A stretch of 64,000 nucleotides of DNA from UBA1479 sp040216635 (GTDB lineage: Bacteria; Pseudomonadota; Alphaproteobacteria; Rhodospirillales; Casp-alpha2): assembly GCA_040216635.1 (NCBI GenBank), contig JAVJOU010000007.1:1-64000 (forward strand), in the 5' to 3' direction. This document shows, in pieces, positions 53,408 to 62,542 of the stretch. Both the position numbers and the translations under genes were made by a program. The notes under the pieces were generated by a model, which saw only the letters and a list, made by a program, of their open reading frames with translations, ran no database searches and was not told where the DNA came from. Position 1 is the first letter of the stretch, and every line of letters starts with the position of its first letter.

Positions 53408-54409
53408 CTATTTCGACCAGTTGAGTTCGCCGCCGATGCGAATGACCGCGCGACCTTTGACTTGGCGCGCAGCGAATCGCCGGTGAAGGGCTGGGACGTC
53501 CGCCAAACCGACCTCTTCGCTGATCGGAATCTTCCAGGTCCCGTCGGTCACTTTGCGCAGCACCTCTTCGCTGTCGCGCGTCCCGCGCGCCTCAAGCAAC
53601 GGCAGATTGAAGCCGCCGACGAAGGCCGATTTGAAAATCAGTGTCGATACCGGAATTTCCGGCGCAGGACTGCCCGCCGTCGCGCCGACATAGATACAGT
53701 GTCCGCCCGGCGCGATGACCTCGTAATTCTTAGGCGCATCGGGGCCCTGGTTGCCGTCGACGATAATATCGGCGCCCTGGCCGTTCGTAATCTTCTTCAC
53801 CTCGGCGACCCAATCGACCTGGGTGTAGTCGATCAGATGGTCGGCGCCGTAGGGGCGGGCGTAATCGATCTTGCCGCCGCTGCACAGGCCGATGACCTTG
53901 GCGCCCGCGTCCTTGGCGATTTGGGTCAGCATGATGCCGATGGGCCCGGCGGCCGAATGGAATAGACACCAGTCCGTCGGCCGGATCCGTGCCGCGGTGT
54001 GCAAGGCGTGGTAGGACGTGTACGTCATTCCGCCGTAGCAGGTGCCGATCTTCCAATCCAACCCCTCGGGCATCGGATGGGCGTTGGAGAGCGGCGTAAT
54101 CGAATATTCGGCATTGCCACCGAACATGTTGCGCGAGTGGTAGCGCTTGCCGACCATGCCCGGATCGACGCCGTCGCCGACTTTGTCGACGACGCCCGCG
54201 TGTTCGATGCCGGGAATGAACGGCCATTTGATCGGCAGCCAACTAACCTTGCCCTGGCGGGCGAACACGTCCATCGGATTCATGCTGCTGTAGGCGACCT
54301 TGATGCGGACCTCGCCGGGGCCGGGCTCAGGAATCGGCACCTCGCCCAGACGAAGCCCCTCGGGACCGCCGGGTGCGTCGATCAGTACCGCTTGCATTGT
54401 TTTTGTCAT
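53408..54409 (-). CDS. Quinone oxidoreductase-like MDR protein (copy B)
   Basis: Zinc-free medium-chain dehydrogenase/reductase, 333 residues, paralog of the copy at 50167-51159. N-terminal QAVLIDAPGGPEGLRLGEVP, IPGIEHAGVVDKVGDGV, and the cofactor site FHSAAGPIGIMLTQIAKDAG. Its ATG overlaps the pncC stop (ATGA, 54406-54409), so it is translationally coupled to the core ispDF-pgpA-pncC genes upstream. A 79-bp gap separates it from the GTG start chosen for the MFS gene. Cofactor binding is well supported; the substrate is not known. Confidence 0.88.
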   Translation of the reverse strand: MTKTMQAVLIDAPGGPEGLRLGEVPIPEPGPGEVRIKVAYSSMNPMDVFARQGKVSWLPIKWPFIPGIEHAGVVDKVGDGVDPGMVGKRYHSRNMFGGNAEYSITPLSNAHPMPEGLDWKIGTCYGGMTYTSYHALHTAARIRPTDWCLFHSAAGPIGIMLTQIAKDAGAKVIGLCSGGKIDYARPYGADHLIDYTQVDWVAEVKKITNGQGADIIVDGNQGPDAPKNYEVIAPGGHCIYVGATAGSPAPEIPVSTLIFKSAFVGGFNLPLLEARGTRDSEEVLRKVTDGTWKIPISEEVGLADVPALHRRFAARQVKGRAVIRIGGELNWSK

Positions 54410-54918
54410 GCCCCATTCCCTTCAATGTCGCCGGTATCGTCCAAGATCATGCCAAGAGCGTCGCGAACGGTGCCCAGTCGCACTTGGTCGCGCCCGATAT
54501 CACCATATTCCATGCGCAGGTGCCGTGTGCGTGCGCCGCGCCGCGCGAGCGCAATGTGAACAAGCCCGACGGGTTTGGTCGGCGTCGCACCGCCTGGACC
54601 GGCAATCCCCGTGCACGAGACCGCGACATCGGCGTGTGAGGCGGCCAACGCGCCCTCGGCCATCGCCCGCGCGACCTCTTCGCTGACCGCGCCCACAGTA
54701 TCGAGGAGGGCCTGATCAACGCCCAACACGTCGCGTTTCGCATCGTTGTGATAGGTAACGAAGCCGCGATCGACCACCGCCGATGCCCCGGCGACGTCGG
54801 TCAAACAGGCGGCAATCAACCCGCCGGTACAGGACTCCGCCGTCGCCACCATCTCACCGCGCGCAGCGCAAAGCTGAATCACGCGGGCCGCGCGCGCGGT
54901 CAGTTCTTCAGAGAACAT
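54406..54918 (-). CDS. pncC: CinA C-terminal domain protein, nicotinamide-nucleotide amidohydrolase
   Basis: Stand-alone CinA C-terminal domain (PncC), 170 residues, which deamidates NMN to nicotinate mononucleotide in the pyridine nucleotide cycle. Motifs are MVATAESCTGGLIAACLTDV with the catalytic Ser region, GFVTYHNDAKRDVLGV and VSCTGIAGPGGATPTKPVGL. The N-terminal MoaB-like domain of full CinA is absent. The ATG at 54918 overlaps pgpA by 11 bp. Position between ispDF/pgpA and the MDR gene suggests one polycistronic mRNA. Confidence 0.94.
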   Translation of the reverse strand: MFSEELTARAARVIQLCAARGEMVATAESCTGGLIAACLTDVAGASAVVDRGFVTYHNDAKRDVLGVDQALLDTVGAVSEEVARAMAEGALAASHADVAVSCTGIAGPGGATPTKPVGLVHIALARRGARTRHLRMEYGDIGRDQVRLGTVRDALGMILDDTGDIEGNGA

Positions 54919-55408
54919 GGGAGCCTTCGACCAGCCACAGCACAACAAGGAGAACGGCGGCACCGTAGAGACCGGCAAGGATATCGTCGAACATCACGCC
55001 AAAGCCGCCCTTGATTCGCCCGTCCGCCCAACTCACAGGCCAGGGTTTGGCGATGTCGAACAACCGGAACAGGACGAAGGCCGCGGCGAAATACCAGATG
55101 TCGAGGGGCGCTACGGCGAGGACCAACCATTGGCCTGCGACCTCGTCGACGACGACCGCGCCCGGATCCTCGAAGCCTGTCTTGCCCACGTAGACCGACG
55201 AGGCCCACCAGCCCACCAGGAAAACCGCCGCGGTCGCCACCAGGAGCGCGAGCGGCCCCGCCGTAACATGGATCAACCACGCCGCGGGAAGCGCCACCAA
55301 CGACCCCACGGTGCCGGGCGCGACGGGGGACAAACCCGCACCGAAAACCGTGGCGACGAGCGACGCTGGGTGAAAAAAGGACAGAGGATGCGCGGGTTCG
55401 GCAGTCAA
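54908..55408 (-). CDS. pgpA: Phosphatidylglycerophosphatase A
   Basis: Membrane phosphatase removing phosphate from phosphatidylglycerophosphate to give phosphatidylglycerol, a later step of the pathway that starts with cdsA earlier in the window. The protein is 166 residues with several membrane helices. VAPGTVGSLVALPAAWLI, the FEDPGAVVVDEVAGQWLVLA metal-binding region, and GGFGVMFDDILAGLYGAAVL match the family. The ATG overlaps the ispDF stop (ATGA, 55405-55408). Confidence 0.94.
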   Translation of the reverse strand: MTAEPAHPLSFFHPASLVATVFGAGLSPVAPGTVGSLVALPAAWLIHVTAGPLALLVATAAVFLVGWWASSVYVGKTGFEDPGAVVVDEVAGQWLVLAVAPLDIWYFAAAFVLFRLFDIAKPWPVSWADGRIKGGFGVMFDDILAGLYGAAVLLVVLWLVEGSHVL

Positions 55409-56562
55409 TTGGGCACCTGCATCGTTACGGTGGCTTGGGCGGCAATCCCCTCGCGGCGACCGGTGAAGCCAAGCCCTTCGGTCGTCGTCGCCTTGACGCT
55501 GACGCAGCCGACCGCGATGCCCAACATCGCGGCAACCCGGGTCCGCATCGCCGTTGCATGGGGGGCAATTTTCGGCGCTTCGCAGATGATGGTGATATCC
55601 GCGTGGTTGATTGCCGCCGCCCTGGCGTGCACCCGTTCCACGGCGTGTCGGACGAAAATTTCAGAGGGCGCGTTGCGCCATTGTTCGTCGCTCGGCGGAA
55701 AGTGCCGGCCAATATCGCCATCCGCCAGAGCGCCGAGGATAGCGTCGGTCAGCGCATGGAGGGCGACGTCGGCGTCCGAATGACCGACAAGGCCACGGTC
55801 GTGGGGGATGACCACCCCGCAAAGCGAGACTTCTCTGCCGTCGCCAAACCGGTGGACGTCGAACCCGCTGCCGATCCGGGTGCAGTTGCCGCTGCCGGCA
55901 AGGATCGCTTCGGCCCGGGCAAGATCGTCGGCGGTCGTCACTTTGAAATTGTCCTCCGCACCCTGAACCAATGCGACGTCGAGACCCGCACGTTCGGCGA
56001 CGGCGGCGTCGTCGGTCAAGTCGTCCTGGCCGGCGGTAGCGCGGTGGGCGGCAAGAATGGCGTCGAAATCGAATCCCTGCGGGGTTTGGGCCCGCCACAA
56101 TCCGGCGCGCTCAACCGTCGCCACGATCGAACCGTCGCCCCGGGTCCGCTTGAGCGTATCGACGACCGGCAACCCGGCGATTGCGCCGGTATGGGTGGCA
56201 AGCGCAGCCATGACCCGGTCGACAAGTGCCGCACCGGGAAACGGGCGCGCACCGTCGTGGATCAGGACACGGCGCGGTGCGTTGGGGAGGAGACTTTCGA
56301 GCCCGCGGCGGACCGATTCTTGGCGACTGTCGCCCCCGGCAACGGGTTCCAGGACCGAGAGCCCCGCGACCGCCGCCCGGTAGTGCGCCTCGCTCGCCGG
56401 ATCGATCACAACCCGAACGGCGTCGATGGCAGGATGGGCGGCAAAGCGGGCCACGCTATGGCGAAGTAGGGGACGGCCGCCCAGGGGCAGATATTGTTTG
56501 GGCGTGTCGCCGCCGAACCGCGTGCCGCGGCCCGCGGCGACAATGAGGGCCACGGTGGTCAC
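55405..56562 (-). CDS. ispDF: Bifunctional IspD/IspF enzyme
   Basis: Fusion of 2-C-methyl-D-erythritol 4-phosphate cytidylyltransferase and 2-C-methyl-D-erythritol 2,4-cyclodiphosphate synthase (MEP pathway steps 3 and 5), 385 residues from the GTG at 56562. IspD half (1 to about 225): ALIVAAGRGTRFGGDTPKQY, LIHDGARPFPGA, RAQTPQGFDFDAI. IspF half (about 228 to the end): RIGSGFDVHRFGDG, LVGHSDADVALHALTDAILG, VSVKATTTEGLGFTGRREGI. The fused form is typical of alphaproteobacteria and works with dxr at 6.3 kb. Divergent from dusB (121 bp). An in-frame start further upstream (56652) would add a non-conserved extension. Confidence 0.95.
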   Translation of the reverse strand: MTTVALIVAAGRGTRFGGDTPKQYLPLGGRPLLRHSVARFAAHPAIDAVRVVIDPASEAHYRAAVAGLSVLEPVAGGDSRQESVRRGLESLLPNAPRRVLIHDGARPFPGAALVDRVMAALATHTGAIAGLPVVDTLKRTRGDGSIVATVERAGLWRAQTPQGFDFDAILAAHRATAGQDDLTDDAAVAERAGLDVALVQGAEDNFKVTTADDLARAEAILAGSGNCTRIGSGFDVHRFGDGREVSLCGVVIPHDRGLVGHSDADVALHALTDAILGALADGDIGRHFPPSDEQWRNAPSEIFVRHAVERVHARAAAINHADITIICEAPKIAPHATAMRTRVAAMLGIAVGCVSVKATTTEGLGFTGRREGIAAQATVTMQVPN

Positions 56563-56683
56563 CGGCGGCAACCTAGCGCCGCGCGGGTTCTTCGCCAAGC
56601 GCCCCTGGGGCACCCCATTGCGAGGCCCTGCCCACCGGCCTATCTTGCCCAAGAATTAGGCACCAACAACCTGTGCACACGTA

Positions 56684-57670
56684 ATGTCCGTTTTCGTCGG
56701 CCCCCATGACATCGGCACACCGGTATTGCTGGCCCCCATGTCGGGGGTCACCGATGCGCCGTTTCGCCGTCTGGTGCGAGAAATGGGCGGTGGCCTGACG
56801 TTCTCGGAAATGATTGCCAGCCGCGAATTGCTTGCCGATTCCGCGCGCTCCTGGCGGATGGCCGAACGCGATACCGACACCGGCCTGCATGCCGTGCAAC
56901 TGGCGGGACGCGAACCGGAAATCATGGCGGAGGCAGCCCGAGTCAACGAAGGCTGCGGCGCCGACATAATCGACATTAACATGGGGTGCCCGGCGAAAAA
57001 GGTAGTCGGCAGCCTGTGCGGCTCGGCGCTGATGCGCGAGTTGCCGCTGGCCCGCCGGATCATCGAGGCCACGGTCAAGGCCGTCTCGGTCCCGGTCACT
57101 TTGAAGATGCGCACCGGATGGGACGATGACAGCCGCAATGCGCCGGAGCTTGCGCGAATCGCCGAGGACTGCGGCGTACAAATGATCACCGTCCACGGCC
57201 GCACCAGAGCGCAGTTCTACACCGGACAGGCCGATTGGCGGTTCATTCGCGCGGTGAAAGAGGCGGTCCGGCTGCCGGTGATCGCCAACGGCGATATCGC
57301 GCGCTTCGACGATATCGACACCTGTCTCGCTCAGTCGGGCGCCGACGGCATCATGATCGGGCGGGGCGCCTACGGACGGCCCTGGTTCCCGGGACACGCC
57401 GTGCGCTATGTGCGCGACGGCGTTCGGTTGAGCGCCCCGGAACCGGTGGAACGGCTCGACATCATCGAACGGCATTACGACGCCATGCTGACCCAGCAGG
57501 GGACTGACCTTGCAGTGCGCACGGCCCGCAAGCACTTCGGCTGGTACCTGCGCGACCTGCCGAACTCGAAGACGACCCTGGATGCGATCAACCGCGAACG
57601 CGATCCGGCCAACGTTGTTCGCCTGCTGCGGGCGCTTGTACAACACGCCGACCTTGCGGCGGCGGCATGA
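56684..57670 (+). CDS. dusB: tRNA-dihydrouridine synthase DusB
   Basis: Flavoenzyme reducing specific uridines in tRNA D-loops, 328 residues. TIM-barrel FMN motifs: LLAPMSGVTDAPFRRLVREM, DIIDINMGCPAKKVVGSLCG with the catalytic Cys in the following loop (SLCGSALM), ITVHGRTRAQFY and VIANGDIARFDDI, GIMIGRGAYGRPW. The small helical C-terminal domain follows. The stop overlaps the ntrB start by 4 bp; dusB followed by the nitrogen two-component genes is the standard alphaproteobacterial order, comparable to the dusB-fis operon of gammaproteobacteria. Confidence 0.96.
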   Translation: MSVFVGPHDIGTPVLLAPMSGVTDAPFRRLVREMGGGLTFSEMIASRELLADSARSWRMAERDTDTGLHAVQLAGREPEIMAEAARVNEGCGADIIDINMGCPAKKVVGSLCGSALMRELPLARRIIEATVKAVSVPVTLKMRTGWDDDSRNAPELARIAEDCGVQMITVHGRTRAQFYTGQADWRFIRAVKEAVRLPVIANGDIARFDDIDTCLAQSGADGIMIGRGAYGRPWFPGHAVRYVRDGVRLSAPEPVERLDIIERHYDAMLTQQGTDLAVRTARKHFGWYLRDLPNSKTTLDAINRERDPANVVRLLRALVQHADLAAAA

Positions 57671-58788
57671 CGACGCGGCACCCTGCGCAAGCCAATCCGC
57701 CGTTCGAGGACGTTGACGCTTTTTCCATTTTGGCCGCAGTCCCCGATCCCCTGTTGGTGATCGGTGCCGCCCGCCAAATCGACTACGTCAATCCGGCGGC
57801 GGAACAGTTCTTCCGGGCCGGGGCAGGCCTTTTGGTTGGCCAGGATATCGGCACCATTGCCCCAACGGATGGGGCTCTGCTGGGCCTTATCGACAAGGCA
57901 TTGGCAACAGGAAACAGCGTCGCCGAGCACGACGCCGAGCTCTACACACCGCGGATCGGTCGCCGTGAGGTTAGTTTTCAAATAACGCCGCTCCCGGACC
58001 GGGCCGGGGGCATCCTGCTGACCATTCGGGAACTGACCATGGCGTCGCGCATGGGCCACCAATTGAGCCACCGCGATGCCGCGCGGTCGGTCACCGGGAT
58101 GGCGGCGGTATTGGCGCACGAGGTTAAGAACCCGCTCGCCGGCATCCGTGGTGCCGCACAGCTTTTGGAAACCAACGCGTCGCCCGAGGATCAGGAACTT
58201 ACCCGCCTTATTCGCGACGAGTCGGACCGCATTTGCGGTCTGATCGACAGCATGGAACGGTTCTCTGACCCGAGGCCGCCGGCGCATCATCCGGTCAACG
58301 TCCACCTCGTTCTCGATCACGCCCGCCGCGTCGCCCAGACCGGCTTCGCGGCCGGGGCCGTCTTCGAGGAACGCTACGACCCCTCCCTGCCGCCGGTGCT
58401 GGGAAACCGCGACCAACTCGTGCAAGTCGTTCTGAACCTTATCAAGAACGCGGTCGAGGCCTGCCAAGGGGCGGCCTGCGAGATTCTCCTGTCAACAGCC
58501 TACCGGCACGGCCTGCGGTTGGCCGTGCCCGGTACCCGCGAGCAGGTCCACTTGCCGCTTGAAGTCGCCATTCAGGATAACGGTCCGGGAATCGCGGCAG
58601 ACATTCGCCGCCATATGTTCGATCCGTTCGTTACCACCAAGCGATCAGGCACTGGCCTTGGGTTGTCCCTCGTGGCCAAAATCATCGGCGACCATAGCGG
58701 GTTGATCGAATGCGACTCCGAGCCGGGGCGCACGGTGTTTCGACTGAGGCTGCCGATTGCCGCCAACGACGAACGGCATGAGTCGTGA
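57667..58788 (+). CDS. ntrB: Nitrogen regulation sensor histidine kinase NtrB
   Basis: Cytosolic kinase/phosphatase for NtrC, controlled by PII signal protein; 373 residues. PAS domain (residues about 18-120, ILAAVPDPLLVIGAARQIDY), then HisKA with His151 in VLAHEVKNPLAGIRGAAQLL, and a HATPase domain with VLNLIKNAVEACQ (N box), VAIQDNGPGIAADI (G1) and TTKRSGTGLGLSLVAKIIGD (F/G2). Overlaps both dusB (57667-57670) and ntrC (58785-58788) by ATGA or GTGA-type junctions, so the three are translationally coupled. Confidence 0.96.
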   Translation: MTTRHPAQANPPFEDVDAFSILAAVPDPLLVIGAARQIDYVNPAAEQFFRAGAGLLVGQDIGTIAPTDGALLGLIDKALATGNSVAEHDAELYTPRIGRREVSFQITPLPDRAGGILLTIRELTMASRMGHQLSHRDAARSVTGMAAVLAHEVKNPLAGIRGAAQLLETNASPEDQELTRLIRDESDRICGLIDSMERFSDPRPPAHHPVNVHLVLDHARRVAQTGFAAGAVFEERYDPSLPPVLGNRDQLVQVVLNLIKNAVEACQGAACEILLSTAYRHGLRLAVPGTREQVHLPLEVAIQDNGPGIAADIRRHMFDPFVTTKRSGTGLGLSLVAKIIGDHSGLIECDSEPGRTVFRLRLPIAANDERHES

Positions 58789-60227
58789 GCGGCGAGGGCA
58801 CCATTCTTGTTGCCGACGATGACGCCTCCATCCGCAAGGTCGTCAGTCAAGCGCTCGCGCGGGCAGGCTACGCTGTGCGCACCACCGGCACCGCGTCGAC
58901 GCTCTGGCAGTGGATCGAGGCCGGCGAGGGCGACCTTGTCATTACCGATGTCGTCATGCCCGACGAAGACGGCCTCGACCTGCTGCCGCGGATTCGCAAA
59001 GCCCGCCCCGACGTCCCGGTGATCGTTATGAGCGCCCGGAACACGATGATGACGGCGCTACGCGCGACCGAACGGGGCGCTTACGAATACCTCCCTAAAC
59101 CTTTTGATATCAATCAATTAGTATCAATTGTTAATAAAGCACTGGAAGATGGGGCGCGCCGCCCTCCGACCACTCTTTCGGCACTGCAAGACGACGACGA
59201 GGTCATGCCCATTGTGGGCAGGTCCGCGGCGATGCAGGACGTCTACCGGGTCATGGGCCGCCTTACGGCCACGGACCTTACCGTCTTGATTTCCGGCGAA
59301 TCTGGTACCGGCAAGGAATTGGTGGCCAAGGCACTTCACGACTTCGGCCGCCGTCGGAACCGGCCTTTCGTGGCGGTCAACATGGCGGCGATCCCCCGCG
59401 ACCTCATCGAGAGCGAGCTATTCGGCCATGAAAAGGGGGCATTTACCGGCGCGACTGCGCGCCATGGCGGCCGGTTCGAACAGGCCGACGGTGGAACACT
59501 GTTCCTGGACGAAATCGGCGACATGCCGATGGAGGCCCAGACCCGCCTCCTCCGCGTTCTACAAGAGGGCGAGTATTCAGCGGTCGGGAGCGGCCGTGCC
59601 CGCCGGGCCGATGTCCGCATTATCGCGGCGACCCATCGTTCGCTGCGCCGCCTTGTCGATCAGGGTCTGTTCCGTGAGGATCTTTTCTATCGGCTAAACG
59701 TGGTGCCGTTGCGGCTGCCCCCGTTGCGGGAGCGCACCGACGACATACCTGACCTGGTGCGTCATTTTCTGCTCCGGGCGGAAAAAGAGGGACTACCGCC
59801 CAAACTCCTGACCGGCGAGGCGCTTGAGCGACTCCGCACGTACCGCTGGCCCGGCAACGTTCGCGAACTAGAAAACCTCATGCGGCGACTTGCTGCGCTG
59901 AACGCCGACGAAATCGTGCAAGCGGCCGCGGTCGACCATGAATTGGGCGGCGAAACTCATCAACAACCGGCCGACGCCGACAACAGTTTGAGCGGCGCGG
60001 TCGAGCGCCACCTCGAAGCCTATTTCGCGGCCCACGGCGAGACGCTCCCGCCGGACGGCGTTTATCAACGCATTCTCAAGGAAGTGGAGCGCCCGCTGAT
60101 CGCGCTCAGTCTTCGGGCGACGCGTGGCAACCAAATCAAAGCAGCCAGCCTGCTCGGGCTGAACCGAAATACGCTGCGAAAGAAGATTCGAGAATTGCAG
60201 ATTGAGGTAGTGCGCGCGCCCAAGTGA
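58785..60227 (+). CDS. ntrC: Nitrogen regulation response regulator NtrC
   Basis: Sigma-54 activator for nitrogen assimilation genes, 480 residues from a GTG at 58785. Receiver domain 1-122 with phosphoacceptor Asp55 in LVITDVVMPDEDGLDLL; AAA+ domain with Walker A GESGTGKE (171-178), intact sigma-54-contacting GAFTGA (218-223) and Walker B GTLFLDEIGDM; Fis-type helix-turn-helix at the C terminus (NQIKAASLLGLNRNTLRKKI). The codons for the end of the receiver domain (59096-59146) are very AT-rich and contain an IHF-like motif. 59 bp separate it from ntrY. Confidence 0.97.
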   Translation: MSGEGTILVADDDASIRKVVSQALARAGYAVRTTGTASTLWQWIEAGEGDLVITDVVMPDEDGLDLLPRIRKARPDVPVIVMSARNTMMTALRATERGAYEYLPKPFDINQLVSIVNKALEDGARRPPTTLSALQDDDEVMPIVGRSAAMQDVYRVMGRLTATDLTVLISGESGTGKELVAKALHDFGRRRNRPFVAVNMAAIPRDLIESELFGHEKGAFTGATARHGGRFEQADGGTLFLDEIGDMPMEAQTRLLRVLQEGEYSAVGSGRARRADVRIIAATHRSLRRLVDQGLFREDLFYRLNVVPLRLPPLRERTDDIPDLVRHFLLRAEKEGLPPKLLTGEALERLRTYRWPGNVRELENLMRRLAALNADEIVQAAAVDHELGGETHQQPADADNSLSGAVERHLEAYFAAHGETLPPDGVYQRILKEVERPLIALSLRATRGNQIKAASLLGLNRNTLRKKIRELQIEVVRAPK

Positions 60228-60286
60228 TGCAATAATGCAACATTGTGGTTCTTGGGCACGATGCTCGAACCAAATGGTCACAGCGT

Positions 60287-62515
60287 ATGGCACCCGAGAC
60301 ACAGACCCCGGAGCAACTCGGTCGAATTTTTGCCTGGGCGCAGCGCGTTGGCTTGGAACGTCGCCTTGTGCTCGGGCTCGCCGGTGCCGCGGTCGTTTCC
60401 GGCGTTCTGACCTATTTAGCCGTTATCGGGGTCGCCCCCTTTACGAGCGATCGTGCCGCGGTACGGCCGCTACTGCTTGTCGACAGCGTCCTTTTGCTTT
60501 CACTCCTGAGCGCTGTGACGATGCGTTTCGTGCGATTGGTGGTCGCCCGCAGACGCGGGTTCGCCGGCTCTCGGTTGCATGTTCGCCTGGTCGCGATGTT
60601 CGCCTTGGTGGCGATGGTCCCGACCATCGTTGTGGCGGTGGTCTCGGCGCTGTTCATCAACATCGGCGTCAACGTGTGGTTCGGCGAGAACACGCGCACA
60701 GCGATCAATACGTCGGTGGCCGTCGCAAACGCCTATGTCGAGGAGAACAGGAAGACCATCGAGGGCGACGTCCGCGCGATGGTCGACGCGATGCACCAAA
60801 CCCTGTTCGCCGCCCGCCGAAATCCGGCCCAGCTTGCCGGAACGCTCCAATTTCTTGCGGACGCACGCGGTTTGCCGGAGGCCATGATCTTCGATAGCCG
60901 GGGCACCATCCTCGCGCGGACGCGGTTTAGCGGCCAGATGAGCTTGATCACGGACGAAGCCATCCTGTCACGGGCCAGGGGCGGGGATGTCGTGTTGCTA
61001 CGCTCGGGCGAGGAGATCGTTCGCGCCCTGATGCGTTTCGATACGCTGAGCGATACCTACATGTACGTCGGCCGGCTCGTCGATCCACTGGTGCTAGGTT
61101 TCGCCGAGGAAACCCGGCGCCGCAGCGAATCCTACACTCGCTTGGAAAACGAACGATCGCGGGTGGAATTCAGCTTGGCAACGGTCTTCGTTCTTCTGGC
61201 GCTCTTGTTGTTGAGCATCGCCATTTGGCTGGCCCTCGTTTTTGCCAACCGACTTGTGCAACCGCTCTCTTCGCTGGTCGGGGCAACGGAGCGCGTGCGC
61301 TCGGGCGACCTCGACGTTCGGGTTGCCGAGGGACGCGAAGACGACGAGTTCGGAACCCTCAGCCGCGCGTTCAACCGCATGACCAGCCAATTGCGCGCGC
61401 AACGCGGCGAACTTATCGAAGCCAACCAACAACTCGACGATCGCCGGCGTTTTACCGAAGCGGTCTTGGGCGGTGTGTCTGCCGGCGTTCTCGGTTTGGA
61501 TTCGACAGGGTGCATCACGCTACCCAACCGCTCGGCGACTGAACTGCTCGGGATGCCGCGCGAGGCCTTGGCGGGCCGCGACTTCCGCGAGGTTCTGCCT
61601 GAAATGGCCGGCCTGCTCGACACCGCCCTTACGCAAAGCGAACGGCAGGTAGACGGCGAAGTGACGGTGCAGCGCAACGGACAGGTACGCGAACTACACG
61701 TGCGCATTGTCAGCGATCCGGGTACCGGCGCGCAATCTGGATTTGTTGTTACGTTCGATGACATTTCCGAACTTGTCTCGGCACAACGCCGTGCGGCATG
61801 GGCCGACGTGGCGCGTCGGATCGCCCACGAAATCAAGAATCCGTTGACACCCATCAAGCTCTCCGCCGATCGCATTTGGCGCAAGTACAACGGTCAAATT
61901 ACGTCCGACCAAGACATCTTCCGCCAGTGCACCGAAACGATCATGCGGCAGGTCGATGACATCGGCCGCATGGTCGACGAATTTTCCAAGTTCGCGCGGA
62001 TGCCGGCGCCTGAGTTCCGGACCGAAGACCTGCGCGCGATCGTCGAACACGTTAAGTTCCTGCAACAGTCCGGCGCACCCGATATCGCCTACGACGTGAG
62101 CCTGCCGCCGATCGGTCCCACCATTCATTGCGACCGCGGACAGATCACGCAGGCGCTGACCAATCTGATGCAAAACGCCGCAGATTCGATCGAAGGCAGG
62201 CAAGAGGAGGGCGACATGAGCCCCGGTCGTATTCGCGTGGACATCAGCGAAGATAGCGAGACCGTGCGTCTGAGCGTTGAGGACAACGGCCGGGGTCTAC
62301 CGACCCAACACCGCGCGCGATTGACCGAGCCCTACGTCACGACACGCAAGAAAGGGACCGGCTTGGGCCTTGCCATCGTGAAGAAAATCATGGAAGAGCA
62401 TCGCGGCCGATTGATCCTCGAAGACGCTCCCGATGGCGGCGCGTGCATTTCGCTGATCTTTCCACGACACAAGAGTTCCGGCGCAGCGATGTCGCTCGAC
62501 ACGGCGGCGGAATAG
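60287..62515 (+). CDS. ntrY: Nitrogen regulation sensor histidine kinase NtrY
   Basis: Membrane sensor kinase paired with NtrX, 742 residues from the ATG at 60287; a GTG at 60245 in frame is possible and neither has a strong ribosome binding site. N-terminal membrane helices (LVLGLAGAAVVSGVLTYLAV, LLLVDSVLLLSLLSAVTM, VRLVAMFALVAMVPTIVVAV), an extracytoplasmic region, a further helix near residue 300, HAMP (LVGATERVRSGDLDVRV), PAS, HisKA with His514 in RRIAHEIKNPLTPIKLSADR, and HATPase with TTRKKGTGLGLAIVKKIMEE. In related bacteria NtrYX responds to nitrogen, redox or envelope conditions. Confidence 0.95.
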   Translation: MAPETQTPEQLGRIFAWAQRVGLERRLVLGLAGAAVVSGVLTYLAVIGVAPFTSDRAAVRPLLLVDSVLLLSLLSAVTMRFVRLVVARRRGFAGSRLHVRLVAMFALVAMVPTIVVAVVSALFINIGVNVWFGENTRTAINTSVAVANAYVEENRKTIEGDVRAMVDAMHQTLFAARRNPAQLAGTLQFLADARGLPEAMIFDSRGTILARTRFSGQMSLITDEAILSRARGGDVVLLRSGEEIVRALMRFDTLSDTYMYVGRLVDPLVLGFAEETRRRSESYTRLENERSRVEFSLATVFVLLALLLLSIAIWLALVFANRLVQPLSSLVGATERVRSGDLDVRVAEGREDDEFGTLSRAFNRMTSQLRAQRGELIEANQQLDDRRRFTEAVLGGVSAGVLGLDSTGCITLPNRSATELLGMPREALAGRDFREVLPEMAGLLDTALTQSERQVDGEVTVQRNGQVRELHVRIVSDPGTGAQSGFVVTFDDISELVSAQRRAAWADVARRIAHEIKNPLTPIKLSADRIWRKYNGQITSDQDIFRQCTETIMRQVDDIGRMVDEFSKFARMPAPEFRTEDLRAIVEHVKFLQQSGAPDIAYDVSLPPIGPTIHCDRGQITQALTNLMQNAADSIEGRQEEGDMSPGRIRVDISEDSETVRLSVEDNGRGLPTQHRARLTEPYVTTRKKGTGLGLAIVKKIMEEHRGRLILEDAPDGGACISLIFPRHKSSGAAMSLDTAAE

Positions 62516-62542
62516 CGGTTCGAGAGTAGGGGAGGCGGAAGT

